64,000 bases of DNA, taken from Paenibacillus larvae subsp. larvae (GTDB lineage: Bacteria; Bacillota; Bacilli; Paenibacillales; NBRC-103111). Below the pieces are notes generated by a model. The model did not search any database, was not told the DNA's origin, and worked only from the letters and a program-made list of their open reading frames with translations. The position numbers and the translations under genes are program-made. The stretch covers positions 1,488,001 through 1,552,000 of the forward strand of contig NZ_CP019687.1 of assembly GCF_002003265.1 (NCBI RefSeq). Reading direction: 5' to 3'. Numbering within the stretch: the stretch's first letter is position 1; each line of letters starts with the position of its first letter. This document shows, piece after piece, positions 53,640 through 63,635 of this stretch.

Positions 53640-54764
53640 TTATTTATCCGTATGTCTTCCACGATTACGGAGAAAAGTAGGAATATCCAATTGATCAGCA
53701 CTTGGCGGATTATGGATTGAACGAGGCGGTGTACTTTTATGTTCAGCCGCTGGTTTCTCCGCTTGCTGCTGAGGAGCCGGACGGCGGTTTGCTGCTGGTC
53801 CCGATGAAGGACTATGGTCAAATCCCGTTGCGATGACGGTTACCGAAATCTCATCCTTGTATTCTTCATTGATTACAGCACCGAAGATCATATTTACTTC
53901 CAAGTCAGCTGCAGATGCTACGATATCCGCAGCTTCATTAACTTCATAGAGGCTAAGGCTTGTACCGCCTGTAATATTCATTAAAACACCGCGTGCGCCC
54001 TCGATGGAAGTTTCAAGAAGCGGACTGCTGATGGCTTTTCTTGCGGCTTCCGCAGCACGGTCTTCACCTGTGGCAACCCCAATTCCCATTAGGGCCGAAC
54101 CGCGTTCCGTCATGATCGTCTTTACATCGGCAAAATCAAGGTTAATAAGTCCGGGAACGGCAATTAGATCGGAAATCCCCTGTACCCCTTGGCGAAGTAC
54201 GTTATCCGCTTGGCTGAACGCTTCGAGCATCGGAGTCTTTTTGTCCACGATCTCCAGCAAACGGTCATTAGGGATAACGATTAAAGTATCGACTTTTTCT
54301 TTGAGCGAGGCAATCCCCTGCTCAGCCTGCATTGCTCGCTTGCGCCCTTCGAAGGTAAATGGCCGGGTTACGACACCGACCGTAAGAGCACCGCATTCCT
54401 TAGCGATCTCTGCAATAACTGGAGCAGCGCCGGTTCCTGTTCCTCCGCCCATCCCTGCGGTAACAAATACCATATCAGCACCACGGAGGGTATTCATAAT
54501 TAATTCGCGGGATTCTTCCGCAGCTTTCTTTCCAACCTCAGGATTCGCTCCGGCTCCAAGGCCCCGGGTAAGCTTGTCCCCAATCTGCAATTTGTGTTCG
54601 GATTTGGCAAAGTGCAAAGCTTGAGCATCGGTGTTCACAGTAATAAATTCAACGCCCTGGACATTATTTTCAATCATCCGGTTAACAGCGTTGCTACCGC
54701 CACCTCCGACGCCAATGACTTTTATTTGTGCCAGCTGGTCCATTTCAAGATCAAATTCAAACAT
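53640..54764 (-). CDS. ftsZ: Cell division protein FtsZ
   Basis: ATG 54764 ([18 protein letters not shown]) matches the usual FtsZ start; an ATG nine bases earlier is closer to GGGGG and could also serve. 374 residues. GTP-binding [11 protein letters not shown] and the tubulin signature [19 protein letters not shown]7 loop [11 protein letters not shown]; disordered linker and C-terminal tail [11 protein letters not shown] for FtsA/SepF binding. Confidence 0.97.
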   Translation of the reverse strand: MFEFDLEMDQLAQIKVIGVGGGGSNAVNRMIENNVQGVEFITVNTDAQALHFAKSEHKLQIGDKLTRGLGAGANPEVGKKAAEESRELIMNTLRGADMVFVTAGMGGGTGTGAAPVIAEIAKECGALTVGVVTRPFTFEGRKRAMQAEQGIASLKEKVDTLIVIPNDRLLEIVDKKTPMLEAFSQADNVLRQGVQGISDLIAVPGLINLDFADVKTIMTERGSALMGIGVATGEDRAAEAARKAISSPLLETSIEGARGVLMNITGGTSLSLYEVNEAADIVASAADLEVNMIFGAVINEEYKDEISVTVIATGFDHSPSSGPAANRRPAPQQQAEKPAAEHKSTPPRSIHNPPSADQLDIPTFLRNRGRHTDK

Positions 54765-54835
54765 AGCGGTCATTATCCCCCTAACTTAACATTCCGTTAG
54801 CTGCTAACGGGAGCTTCCGTGCTCCAACTGTGATG

Positions 54836-56098
54836 TTAAATAAATTCCTTCAAGAAATTTTTAACCCTATCAAAAAAACCTTCGCCTTCTTTTTCCTGAC
54901 TGCCCGATTTGGAGGCCGCAGCCTTAATTGGCTGTTTTTTATTCAGGGAAGCCGGTCGGTTACGGATATATTTGATAACAAATTGAATAATTCCAACCCC
55001 GCTTGTATAGGCAGGGTCCCGGACGCCGATATAATCCGGAGTGGCAATGCGCACAGTAGCTGCCAGCTCTTCCTGGGCAATTACCAATGTGGCCGGCAAA
55101 TTAACTGTACCGCCTGTCAGCACGTATCCTCCGGCAAGGTCGGAATAGCCCATCCGGTGAACCTCCCCGCGAATCAGCTGAAAGATTTCCTGGACACGCG
55201 GTTCAACGATATTCGCAAGATCTACCTGGGAAAATTCCTTATCAACGTTGCTGCCAATACGGTTTACTTTAAACATTTGATCAGGGGCTGAATCTGCTAT
55301 CGAAGCACAGCCGAATTTGAGCTTGATTTTTTCGGCAATATCCATTTGAGTTCGGAGACCTATGGAGATGTCAGTCGTAATAAAATCTCCTCCGATTGGA
55401 AGGGTCGAGGTAGCTACCAAGCTGCCTTGATCAAATACGGAGATGGTTGTTGTTCCGGCCCCCACATCCACGAGAACAGTTCCAATCTGCTTTTCATCTT
55501 TGGATAGGGCCAATTGTCCGGCTGCCAAAGACATCAGGATCAGTCCTGATACCTTTAACCCTGATTTCTCCACTACTCGGAGCAAATTATGTATACCTGT
55601 TTTTGCTCCCGTAATAATTGTTGCTTCTACTTCCAGACGGACACCAATCATTCCCCGGGGATCCTGAATCCCCTCTTGTCCGTCTACAATATATTGTTTA
55701 GGTACGATCCCAATAATCTCGCGCTCCGGAGGAAGGGCTATAACACGTGCAGCCTGATTCACGCGTTCAATGTCTTCCTCACCGATTTCACGGTCTTCAT
55801 TGGATACAGCGACTACACCGTGACTAGTCTGCAGGGCAATATGATTGCCTGTAATTCCAACATAGACTTCGGATATTTGCAAGCCAACCATTCTTTCCGC
55901 ATGATCAACCGCTGCCCGGATCGAGGATACGGTCTGATCAATGTCTACAATGGCTCCCTTTCGAATACCTTCAGAGTCGGCAGACCCAACTCCAATTATA
56001 TTAATGGTGCCGTTATTTACTTCACCAATAATAGCGCGGACTTTGGATGTACCGATGTCCAAACTAACAATGATGTCACTGCTGCTCAACCTTGGCAC
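54836..56098 (-). CDS. ftsA: Cell division protein FtsA
   Basis: 420 residues of actin fold: SLDIGTSKVRAIIGEV (phosphate 1), VDVGAGTTTISVFDQGSL (phosphate 2), LTGGTVNLPA (adenosine), the 1C domain, and a C-terminal amphipathic helix FFDRVKNFLKEFI for membrane binding. 71 bases upstream of ftsZ. Confidence 0.96.
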   Translation of the reverse strand: MPRLSSSDIIVSLDIGTSKVRAIIGEVNNGTINIIGVGSADSEGIRKGAIVDIDQTVSSIRAAVDHAERMVGLQISEVYVGITGNHIALQTSHGVVAVSNEDREIGEEDIERVNQAARVIALPPEREIIGIVPKQYIVDGQEGIQDPRGMIGVRLEVEATIITGAKTGIHNLLRVVEKSGLKVSGLILMSLAAGQLALSKDEKQIGTVLVDVGAGTTTISVFDQGSLVATSTLPIGGDFITTDISIGLRTQMDIAEKIKLKFGCASIADSAPDQMFKVNRIGSNVDKEFSQVDLANIVEPRVQEIFQLIRGEVHRMGYSDLAGGYVLTGGTVNLPATLVIAQEELAATVRIATPDYIGVRDPAYTSGVGIIQFVIKYIRNRPASLNKKQPIKAAASKSGSQEKEGEGFFDRVKNFLKEFI

Positions 56099-56480
56099 CT
56101 CCTGTTACTCCTAACATTTTCATTTTCACTGATAACTGCTCCACTACATATTCAACAGAATTGCTAGTTTCCCTCTTTTTTCTACAACAAATTTGAGTGC
56201 CATAGTTTACCAGACGTGAAGCAAATGGAAGCCGCTTCGCTGTCTTAAAATGCTAGTGCTCAACGCTTGGAATAGAAGACAATAATCAAAGTCCAGCCAT
56301 GGTATGAAATAGACACAGGTTAAAGGAAATTTGTGTTTTCTTTTATTGAAATAAAGATTCTCTATAAGAATACCATAAATTTGCCCGCAACACTATTTTT
56401 TATCGGTTACTAGACATTCATTTTTTCAGATGAGATTTCCTCTTTTTCATGTTCTAAACCGGCTTTTACATGATGACATT
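56099..56480. other. Intergenic region upstream of ftsA
   Basis: AT-rich, 380 bases. Expected to hold the ftsAZ promoters; several TATAAT-like boxes occur but I cannot choose one. No ORF supported. Confidence 0.4.
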
Positions 56481-57233
56481 TTAAATTGCCTTCCCGGAAT
56501 CGCTCTCCAGCATTTTAATCACACCGCTGCTTACATTATTTTCCTCTTTCCAACTTTTCACGAAAGGCCCAATATAGCTTGCCTTTTCGGGAAGAAACCC
56601 TATGGTTGTAATAATCTCAACTTTTGCTCCTAATTTCACGGCAGGGAATAATTTAATGCCGTCGGGGTAGGCGGTCATTGGATCAGGCCGGATTTCTGAA
56701 ATATCCTCAAGATCACTTTCAGAGAGTCCCCCTAATACTTTACATAATTCCTGATAATGCGAATCCGTCTCCGACCACCCGGTCAAAATAGGCCTGTCCA
56801 ACATCTGGTTGGTTTCTTCTGCGGGCAGCCTTACCCCGTTTTCCATCACCATTTGTTTATTACCGTCCTGATCAATAGTATAACCCACCTTGGAAAACTC
56901 TTTAATTTCTATCGTAAGTTCTCCGGGGAATCTTTTGGTAACTTTCACAGACGCCACTGTCGGAAGTTTAGCTACGTTCTCCTCCACTTTTTTGGACAGT
57001 GTCAAAAAGTAATGATCCCCCTTGCTGACTCCAGAAGCCTGTTCGATTTGTTCCAACGTCAAATTCCGGTTCCCCTTAATATGAACCTCGGTAATGCGGC
57101 TTAAAGACGACTGGAAGAATAAAACAACGAGTACCGTGATGAAAAATAAAAACAGAATCAGGAGCAGCTTTTTGCTGGATTTTTCTTTTTTGGTTTTTTG
57201 CTTAGGCAGAGCCGGAACTTTGGAATCCGTCAT
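56481..57233 (-). CDS. divIB: Cell division protein DivIB / FtsQ
   Basis: 250 residues. Basic cytoplasmic start, one membrane helix at about 23-45, POTRA domain (ITEVHIKGNRNLTLEQIEQASGVSKGDHYF) and the FtsQ beta domain (KVTKRFPGELTIEI). Septal divisome protein; in the usual place after murB/murA. Confidence 0.93.
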   Translation of the reverse strand: MTDSKVPALPKQKTKKEKSSKKLLLILFLFFITVLVVLFFQSSLSRITEVHIKGNRNLTLEQIEQASGVSKGDHYFLTLSKKVEENVAKLPTVASVKVTKRFPGELTIEIKEFSKVGYTIDQDGNKQMVMENGVRLPAEETNQMLDRPILTGWSETDSHYQELCKVLGGLSESDLEDISEIRPDPMTAYPDGIKLFPAVKLGAKVEIITTIGFLPEKASYIGPFVKSWKEENNVSSGVIKMLESDSGKAI

Positions 57234-57480
57234 AACATACCACCTACCATCTATTCTCTTATAAGTTTGAACTACTAACCTTCTCCTTATTCGATAGTAT
57301 CATTTTGCGGAATTGGATTGAAACACGAACAGCAACCTTATTTTTAAAAGAGCTGGGCCATTTTGATCCATATATGCTGTCCCTTTCATATTCTTGGGAA
57401 TATATGAAAATTGCTTTAGTAAAAGCTTACATCCCCTCCTGAAGGACAGGAAGGGATATTTCTATAAGTATTTTATCCTT
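57234..57480. other. Intergenic region between divIB and murA
   Basis: 247 bases with no supported ORF. Probably holds a promoter for the divIB-containing transcript. Confidence 0.35.
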
Positions 57481-58737
57481 TTATTCCGAGATTCGGTAGA
57501 TCTGGGCACCCAGCTTCTTCAGCATCAGCTCGATTCTATCATACCCCCGGTCTACATGGTGTACCTGTTCAACAACCGTAGTACCGTGTGCAGCTAATCC
57601 CGCAATAATGAGAGCAGCACCGGCACGTAAATCCGTAGCCTCTACCGTGGCTCCGTAGAGTCGCGGAACCCCGTGGATAAATGCCGAATTCAAGTCTACC
57701 CGGATATCAGCCCCCATCCGGCATAGCTCATCCACATGCTTGAACCTTCCCTCAAATATGGTTTCTTTTATAATGCTATGACCGTCCGTAAGGGAAAGCA
57801 GTACCATAATCTGCGATTGCAGATCTGTCGGAAAAGAAGGGTAAGGAGCTGTCACAATTCGTTCTACCGCCTTGGGGCGGTAAGGGGCACTCACTTGAAT
57901 AAGGTCATCACGGACTGTGAGCTGGGCTCCGGTCCGTTTCAGTACATGCATTAATGAAGTAAGATGAACAGGGTTGGCTCCCTCGATTGAAACGGTTCCC
58001 TTAGTAGCTGCTGCTGCTACTAAAAAAGTGCCTGCTACAATACGGTCAGGAATAATCCTGTATGAGCACGCCCTGAGTTCCTGAACTCCCTTAATGGTGA
58101 TGGTATCCGTGCCGGCTCCTATAATTTCTGCTCCCATTTTATTCAAGAAATGCTGTAAGTCCTGAATTTCAGGCTCTCTGGCCGCGTTAAATATAGTGGT
58201 TACCCCCTCAGCCATGGCAGCGGCCATCATGAGATTTTCCGTAGCCCCTACACTAGGGAAATCCAACATGATATCGGCTCCTTGCAATCTATCCGCTTTG
58301 CATATAATCCTATTTCCTGATTCTTCAATTTCGACTCCAAGCTCCTGTAATCCTCTTAAATGAAAATCAATTTTCCTTTCGCCAATCGCACAACCCCCCG
58401 GATGATAAAGCTGCACGCTGCCGAAGCGGGCAAGCAGAGGACCCATCAGAAAGATGGAAGAGCGCATCAATTTCATGAGATCATCAGGAATATGATAGGA
58501 ATGGATAGACGTTGTATCCAAGGTAACGGTGTTTCCTCGCTGTTCCACCCGGCAACCGAGTGCCTCTACAATACTCAGCATGACCTCGATATCGAGCAGT
58601 TCCGGAACATTGTGAAGAGTGTGTACCCCACTTGCCATCAAACTTGCCGCAAGAATGGGCAGTGCAGCGTTCTTGGCCCCATGTATCTGGATGGCTCCCG
58701 AAAGAGGTCGGCCACCTTCGATAACCAACTTCTCCAA
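57481..58737 (-). CDS. murA: UDP-N-acetylglucosamine 1-carboxyvinyltransferase
   Basis: 418 residues. KNAALPILAASLMA, catalytic Cys116 in YHPGGCAIGERKIDFH, and PDRIVAGTFLVAAAATKG. First committed step of peptidoglycan synthesis. Fosfomycin-binding Cys is present. Confidence 0.96.
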   Translation of the reverse strand: MEKLVIEGGRPLSGAIQIHGAKNAALPILAASLMASGVHTLHNVPELLDIEVMLSIVEALGCRVEQRGNTVTLDTTSIHSYHIPDDLMKLMRSSIFLMGPLLARFGSVQLYHPGGCAIGERKIDFHLRGLQELGVEIEESGNRIICKADRLQGADIMLDFPSVGATENLMMAAAMAEGVTTIFNAAREPEIQDLQHFLNKMGAEIIGAGTDTITIKGVQELRACSYRIIPDRIVAGTFLVAAAATKGTVSIEGANPVHLTSLMHVLKRTGAQLTVRDDLIQVSAPYRPKAVERIVTAPYPSFPTDLQSQIMVLLSLTDGHSIIKETIFEGRFKHVDELCRMGADIRVDLNSAFIHGVPRLYGATVEATDLRAGAALIIAGLAAHGTTVVEQVHHVDRGYDRIELMLKKLGAQIYRISE

Positions 58738-58752
58738 TGTCTCACCTCCGAT

Positions 58753-59658
58753 TTACCGTTCACCCACCACCAATACTTCAGGCTCCAAGCCAATTCCGTG
58801 ATGATCCCATACGGTTTGCTGGATTTTTTGGATAAGGGTGAGAACGTCCTCGGCTGTCGCATTCCCGGTGTTCACAATGAAATTAGCATGCAGTGGAGAT
58901 ATCTCCGCTCCGCCCACACTCGTACCTTTAAGCCCTGACTCTTCAATCAGCTTGGCTGCATAATGTTTATCAGGATTGCGGAATACACTACCCGCACAGG
59001 CCAGCCCAAGAGGCTGAGTGCGCAGCCGGCGGTCTTTGTAGGCAGCAAGAGCAGCCGCAATTTCCTTGCGGTCACCAGGCTCCAGCTCAAATACCGCCTC
59101 CGTTACGATTCCAGGTAATGTATGGAGTATGGAATGGCGATAGGCATATTGCAAGTCTTCCTGTTGCATAGTTACTAATTCCCCTGTGTCCAAGATGACA
59201 TCAGCCTGCTTAAGAATGCGTGACACATCAGACCCATGGGCTCCTGCGTTCATGTAAACGGCTCCTCCCACAGAACCGGGAATTCCTCCAGCGAACTCCA
59301 GTCCAGTCAATCCTGCCTTGCCGGCCATCACGGATAGCTTAATGATCGAATAAGCAGCATCTGCATATATCAGATGATTTTCAAGGCGCACTGTATCGAA
59401 CGAATTGCCCAGTTTAATGACGGCACCCCGGATACCTTTGTCGCAGACCAGCAGATTCGACCCTCTCCCTAGAATCATCCATGGAGTTCGGTGCCGATGC
59501 AGTACTGCAATTGCCGCAGCCAGTTCCTCTTTACTTTCCGGAATGACCAGTACGTCTGCCGGGCCGCCAATTTTCCATGTTGTATAAGGCGCCAAGACTT
59601 CATCCGGGCAAATTTCGCCGGCATCCGCCTCCTGCAAGTCAGCGATGACTTGTTGCAT
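58753..59658 (-). CDS. murB: UDP-N-acetylenolpyruvoylglucosamine reductase
   Basis: 301 residues, type II-like MurB with FAD motifs (ILGRGSNLLVCDKGIRGAVI, GLEFAGGIPGSVGGAVYMNAGAHG) and catalytic Ser in CAGSVFRNP. 15 bases upstream of murA. Confidence 0.96.
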   Translation of the reverse strand: MQQVIADLQEADAGEICPDEVLAPYTTWKIGGPADVLVIPESKEELAAAIAVLHRHRTPWMILGRGSNLLVCDKGIRGAVIKLGNSFDTVRLENHLIYADAAYSIIKLSVMAGKAGLTGLEFAGGIPGSVGGAVYMNAGAHGSDVSRILKQADVILDTGELVTMQQEDLQYAYRHSILHTLPGIVTEAVFELEPGDRKEIAAALAAYKDRRLRTQPLGLACAGSVFRNPDKHYAAKLIEESGLKGTSVGGAEISPLHANFIVNTGNATAEDVLTLIQKIQQTVWDHHGIGLEPEVLVVGER

Positions 59659-59827
59659 GGGAAAACCTCCTTCACAGAACTAAAGGGAAAATTCTACACC
59701 CTTTGCGATGCATGAATTTTGGATTTGGGAACTTCCTCAGGAACAGTCCTTTTCATTCTTTTCCCCTCCACCTTAGGTATCTGTCACGGTTATAGTGTAG
59801 TCTATGTTTCAGGGAAAAAGAGTGTGA

Positions 59828-59875
59828 CAATCGCCCAAAGCTTACACCTGGAAACGGGCTTCTTTGGGCGATTGG
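59828..59875. terminator. Hairpin between murG and murB
   Basis: CAATCGCCCAAAG (59828-59840) pairs perfectly with CTTTGGGCGATTG (59862-59874); weak T tract. May lower read-through into murB. Confidence 0.5.
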
Positions 59876-59880
59876 ACTGG

Positions 59881-60999
59881 CTAAAATGAATTTTTCAATA
59901 AACGCTGCATTTCTTTGACAATCAGCATGGCTGATTCAGGTTCGCCTAATTTTTTGGCTTGAATAGACATGTGCTCGGCCCGGATCGGGTTTTGCATAAT
60001 ATCGGAGATTTTCTCAAAAAGGCTTGCACCGCTTAAATCTTTCTCAAGTATCAGTTCGGCTGCTCCTTGATCCGAAAGTTGGCGGGCATTATACTCCTGG
60101 TGATTGCCTGTTACATTTGGGGACGGAATAAGGATCGATGGCAGGCCAAGAGCCGTAATTTCGGCTATAGTGGACGCTCCCGCACGGTTGATGACCAGGG
60201 AAGTCGCGGCCAAAACCTCAGGCATATTGTGCACGTAAGGAAGCACGGCCAAATTCGGAATGTCGGGAGAGAACGCTGATATTGCGTCCCGAGTCTCTTC
60301 GTAATATGGAGCACCTGTAACAAAAATAAATTGTATATCGGAAAGCTTGTTTACGAGGGAGGCCATTTCGATCATGGCCCGGTTAATAGCTTTTGCCCCG
60401 CGGCTTCCCCCAACCACTAAAACAATCTGAGTTCCGGGGCGGATGCCGAGGGACTGGTACCCTTCTTCCGGATCCGCATTGACCACTGAAGTGGCGCGCG
60501 GATTACCCGAATATAGTACGTGCCCGGCTTTAGAAAAAATAGATTCAGTTCCTTTAAAGCTGACAAGTACTGAGTTTGCATACCTGCTTAAAAACTTGTT
60601 TGTAAGTCCTGCAATGGCGTTTTGTTCATGAATAAGGGTAGGAACGCCCAGTTTGGCAGCCGCATATAAAACCGGTCCGCATACATAGCCGCCTGTCCCG
60701 ATTACAATATCCGGTTTAAAATTCCTTAACAGTTCTTTAGAACGGTTGACCCCTTTTAAGAACTTCATCACAGTTTTTATGTTATCAAGAGAAACCAGCT
60801 TTCTTCTGAACCCTCTGATATCAATGGCCTCAAAGGGCATTTCCAGCTTCGACTTCTCCACAATATCTCGTTCAAGACCTGAATTAGTCCCAATATAAAG
60901 AAACTGGGAGTCGGTATCCACCTGAAGGCACTGCTCGGCAACTGCCAAAGCAGGATATACATGTCCTCCGGTTCCTCCTCCGCTAAGAACGACACGCAC
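59881..60999 (-). CDS. murG: UDP-N-acetylglucosamine transferase (lipid II synthase)
   Basis: 372 residues. GGGTGGHVYPALAVAE at the start, IGTGGYVCGPVLYAA, HEQNAIAGLTNKFLS, and the UDP-GlcNAc site INRAGASTIAEITALGLPSILIP. Peripheral membrane enzyme making lipid II. Confidence 0.97.
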   Translation of the reverse strand: MRVVLSGGGTGGHVYPALAVAEQCLQVDTDSQFLYIGTNSGLERDIVEKSKLEMPFEAIDIRGFRRKLVSLDNIKTVMKFLKGVNRSKELLRNFKPDIVIGTGGYVCGPVLYAAAKLGVPTLIHEQNAIAGLTNKFLSRYANSVLVSFKGTESIFSKAGHVLYSGNPRATSVVNADPEEGYQSLGIRPGTQIVLVVGGSRGAKAINRAMIEMASLVNKLSDIQFIFVTGAPYYEETRDAISAFSPDIPNLAVLPYVHNMPEVLAATSLVINRAGASTIAEITALGLPSILIPSPNVTGNHQEYNARQLSDQGAAELILEKDLSGASLFEKISDIMQNPIRAEHMSIQAKKLGEPESAMLIVKEMQRLLKNSF

Positions 61000-61007
61000 T
61001 GATCAAG

Positions 61008-62113
61008 TCACCTCGCGTAACGGGAAATATTTAATAGTATACCTATGGAGGTTAGCATTAGCGTAAGAGAAGACCCGCCCGCACTAATTAAGGGAAGAGT
61101 AATTCCCGTAACCGGCATAAGACCAATAACTACACCGATATTAATGATAACCTGTACGGCGACCATCCCGACTATTCCTACAGCCACCAGGCTGCTGAAC
61201 GTATCCGGTGCTGTTATGGCTGTTCTCATTCCTCTCCATACCAGAATTAAAAATAATAGCAAGACTACCATACCGCCTATAAAACCCAGTTCTTCGGCAA
61301 TGATGGAAAAGATGAAGTCCGTCTGGGGCTCGGGCAGGTAGCTGTATTTTTGCCGGCTCATCCCAAGCCCTAACCCGACCAGGCCTCCAGGGCCTATGGC
61401 GTAAAGCGATTGAATTGCCTGGTAGCCTGCACCCAAAGGATCCTGCCAAGGATCCAGAAAAGCAGTGATTCGCTGCAGCCTGTAAGGAGCTGCAAGAATC
61501 AGGCCTACAAACCCGGCTATTCCGCCAATTGCCAGAAATGATAGATGAAGGATTCTGGCTCCTGCTGTAAAAATAACAAGCAGGGAAGCTCCTACCATCA
61601 CCGCACCTGTACCGAGATCAGGCTGTAGCATAATAAGGCCGAAGGCAACGCCTACAAGGACCAGCGGCGGGAGCAACCCTTTCGTAAAAGACGTGATCTG
61701 CGATTGCTGATCAGATAATAATTTGGCCAGAAACAGGATCATCCCCATTTTCATAAATTCGGAAGGCTGGATCCCAAAGGAACCGATACCAAGCCAGCTT
61801 CTTGCCCCCCGCGGATTACTCCAATACCGGGAATCAGCACGATAATCAGCAGAGCGAAACAAATGATAAGGCCGATTTTCGCATACTTCTTCCATACATG
61901 ATAATCCATATTCATTGTGAAGAACATGGCGATAATACCGAGAACGGCAAAAAGAAGCTGCCGCTTCAAATAATAAAAATAGTCACCAAATTCATGATAG
62001 GCAATAACGGCGCTTGCACTGTATACCATTACGACACCAATTGTAAGCAGAAGCAATGTGGAAATCAATATCCATACATCCGGGGCAGACCGTGCTTTTC
62101 CCATTTTAGACAC
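61008..62113 (-). pseudogene. spoVE: SpoVE/FtsW family SEDS glycosyltransferase, apparent single-base frameshift
   Basis: N-terminal frame (62113-61751) has the first membrane helices and ends GIGVIRGG before shifting; the second frame (to 61008) continues ARSWLGIGSFGIQPSEFMKM ... SAGGSSLTLMLTSIGILLNIS, the SEDS core and C-terminus. The break is in a six-C run (61805-61810): seven bases would join them into about 366 residues. By position between murD and murG it is SpoVE. Such a core gene is rarely lost, so a homopolymer sequencing error is quite possible. Confidence 0.9.
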
Positions 62114-62243
62114 CTCTTACCTAATGTTTAAGGGTGCAAACAGGCCTGTACGGTCCAATGCTTTGCTTCCTGACGATACTTGCTGAACGGCTCGTCCGTG
62201 CTTTTGCATGCAATTAAGCTTGGCAGGCTTACCTGCACCCTAT

Positions 62244-63635
62244 TTAAAGGTTATGCACGGATTCTTTAAACATGCTCCCCCTCTCTTCAAAGGAGGAAAA
62301 CATGTCCCAACTGGCACAGGCCGGTGAAAGCAAAACGGTGTCCCCAGGTTCAGCCAGCAGGGCAGCGAGTTCGACAGCCTCCGCTATGGCTTCTTGCACA
62401 CCTTTAGCAGTATCGACGCTTTTTCTTCTTGTCAATCCTGCCTGTTCGGCAGCACGCTGAATTTTTTCACCGGTCTGGCCCAGTGTAACAAGAGCTTTCA
62501 CCCGTTCCTGGAGTACAGGGATAAGCTCCCGATAATCTGAACCCCTGTCGAGCCCCCCTGCAATTAGCACAAGCGGCTGTTCAAAAGCTTCAATCGATTT
62601 GATGGTGGCAGCAGGATTGGTCGCTTTTGAATCATTGTAAAACTCCAGATTGTGGTAAGTCCCTACATATTCGAGACGGTGTTCCACTCCCCGAAAAAGT
62701 TTTAAAACACCGGCAATGTTAGAAATGTTTACCCCCGCACACAAAGCAATTGCCGACGCAGCAAGTGCATTTTCTATATTGTGGCTGCCTCTAATCCCCA
62801 GCTCTTTGGCAGGCAGTATCGTATGAGTAGCTCCACTGCGATCCGTAAATACAATCTTTTGATGCTCGTCCAGATAAACCCCGGGCAAAAGTTTTTCTTT
62901 CATGGAAAACGGCATAAGCCCGGCTTTGATCGTTGGAACAAGGGATCGGCAGACTGGGTCGTCCCAGTTGATGACTGCAGTATCTTCCTGCGTTTGGTTT
63001 GCAAACAGCTTGGCTTTAGAAGCGACATAATCTTCCATACTTCCGTGGTAATCCAGATGGGTTTCATATACGTTGAGCAGACAGGCAATATGTGGCCGAA
63101 AATCCGTGGTCCCTTTAAGCTGGAAGCTGCTAAGCTCCACTACAAGCCTATCCGTTTCGTTAGCGTCAAGGGCAGCTTCACTAAGTGCCCGGCCAATATT
63201 TCCCGCCACCACCGGTGATAGTTCAGCCTCCTCAAGCATTTTGCCCACCAAAGTGGTTGTCGTCGTTTTTCCATTGGAGCCCGTTATGCCTATAATTGGC
63301 GCCTTGCTCATGCGATAAGCCACTTCTACCTCGGTAACGATCTCTATGTGGCGATCAATCGCCCATTGAACCGGTAGAGCTGTATAGGGAATTCCGGGGT
63401 TTTTAACCACTAAAGATACCTGATCATGAATCAGGCTGGATGGATGTCCTCCGCAAACTACAGAAATACCCAAAGCCTCCAATTCTTCAGCTTCGGGACA
63501 TTCCTCTCGTTCCTTTTTATCATTAACGGTGACCGTAGCACCCATTTCATGAAACAGCTTGGCAGCAGCCACCCCGCTTCTGGCTAAACCCAGGATAACA
63601 ACTTCTTCTCCGGAATATTCCTGAGGAACTTTCAT
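62244..63635 (-). CDS. murD: UDP-N-acetylmuramoylalanine--D-glutamate ligase
   Basis: 463 residues. ILGLARSGVAAAKLFHEMGA, ATP motif IGITGSNGKTTTTTLVGKML, VYETHLDYHGSMEDY, ENALAASAIALCAGV and LLSPACASWDMFSSFEERG. Adds D-Glu to UDP-MurNAc-L-Ala. Abuts mraY (63636). Confidence 0.97.
   Translation of the reverse strand: MKVPQEYSGEEVVILGLARSGVAAAKLFHEMGATVTVNDKKEREECPEAEELEALGISVVCGGHPSSLIHDQVSLVVKNPGIPYTALPVQWAIDRHIEIVTEVEVAYRMSKAPIIGITGSNGKTTTTTLVGKMLEEAELSPVVAGNIGRALSEAALDANETDRLVVELSSFQLKGTTDFRPHIACLLNVYETHLDYHGSMEDYVASKAKLFANQTQEDTAVINWDDPVCRSLVPTIKAGLMPFSMKEKLLPGVYLDEHQKIVFTDRSGATHTILPAKELGIRGSHNIENALAASAIALCAGVNISNIAGVLKLFRGVEHRLEYVGTYHNLEFYNDSKATNPAATIKSIEAFEQPLVLIAGGLDRGSDYRELIPVLQERVKALVTLGQTGEKIQRAAEQAGLTRRKSVDTAKGVQEAIAEAVELAALLAEPGDTVLLSPACASWDMFSSFEERGSMFKESVHNL

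Noticed and set aside
54004-54624. 206-residue plus-strand ORF opposite ftsZ
   Set aside because: Long only because of the codon bias of ftsZ; no start signal and no known family.
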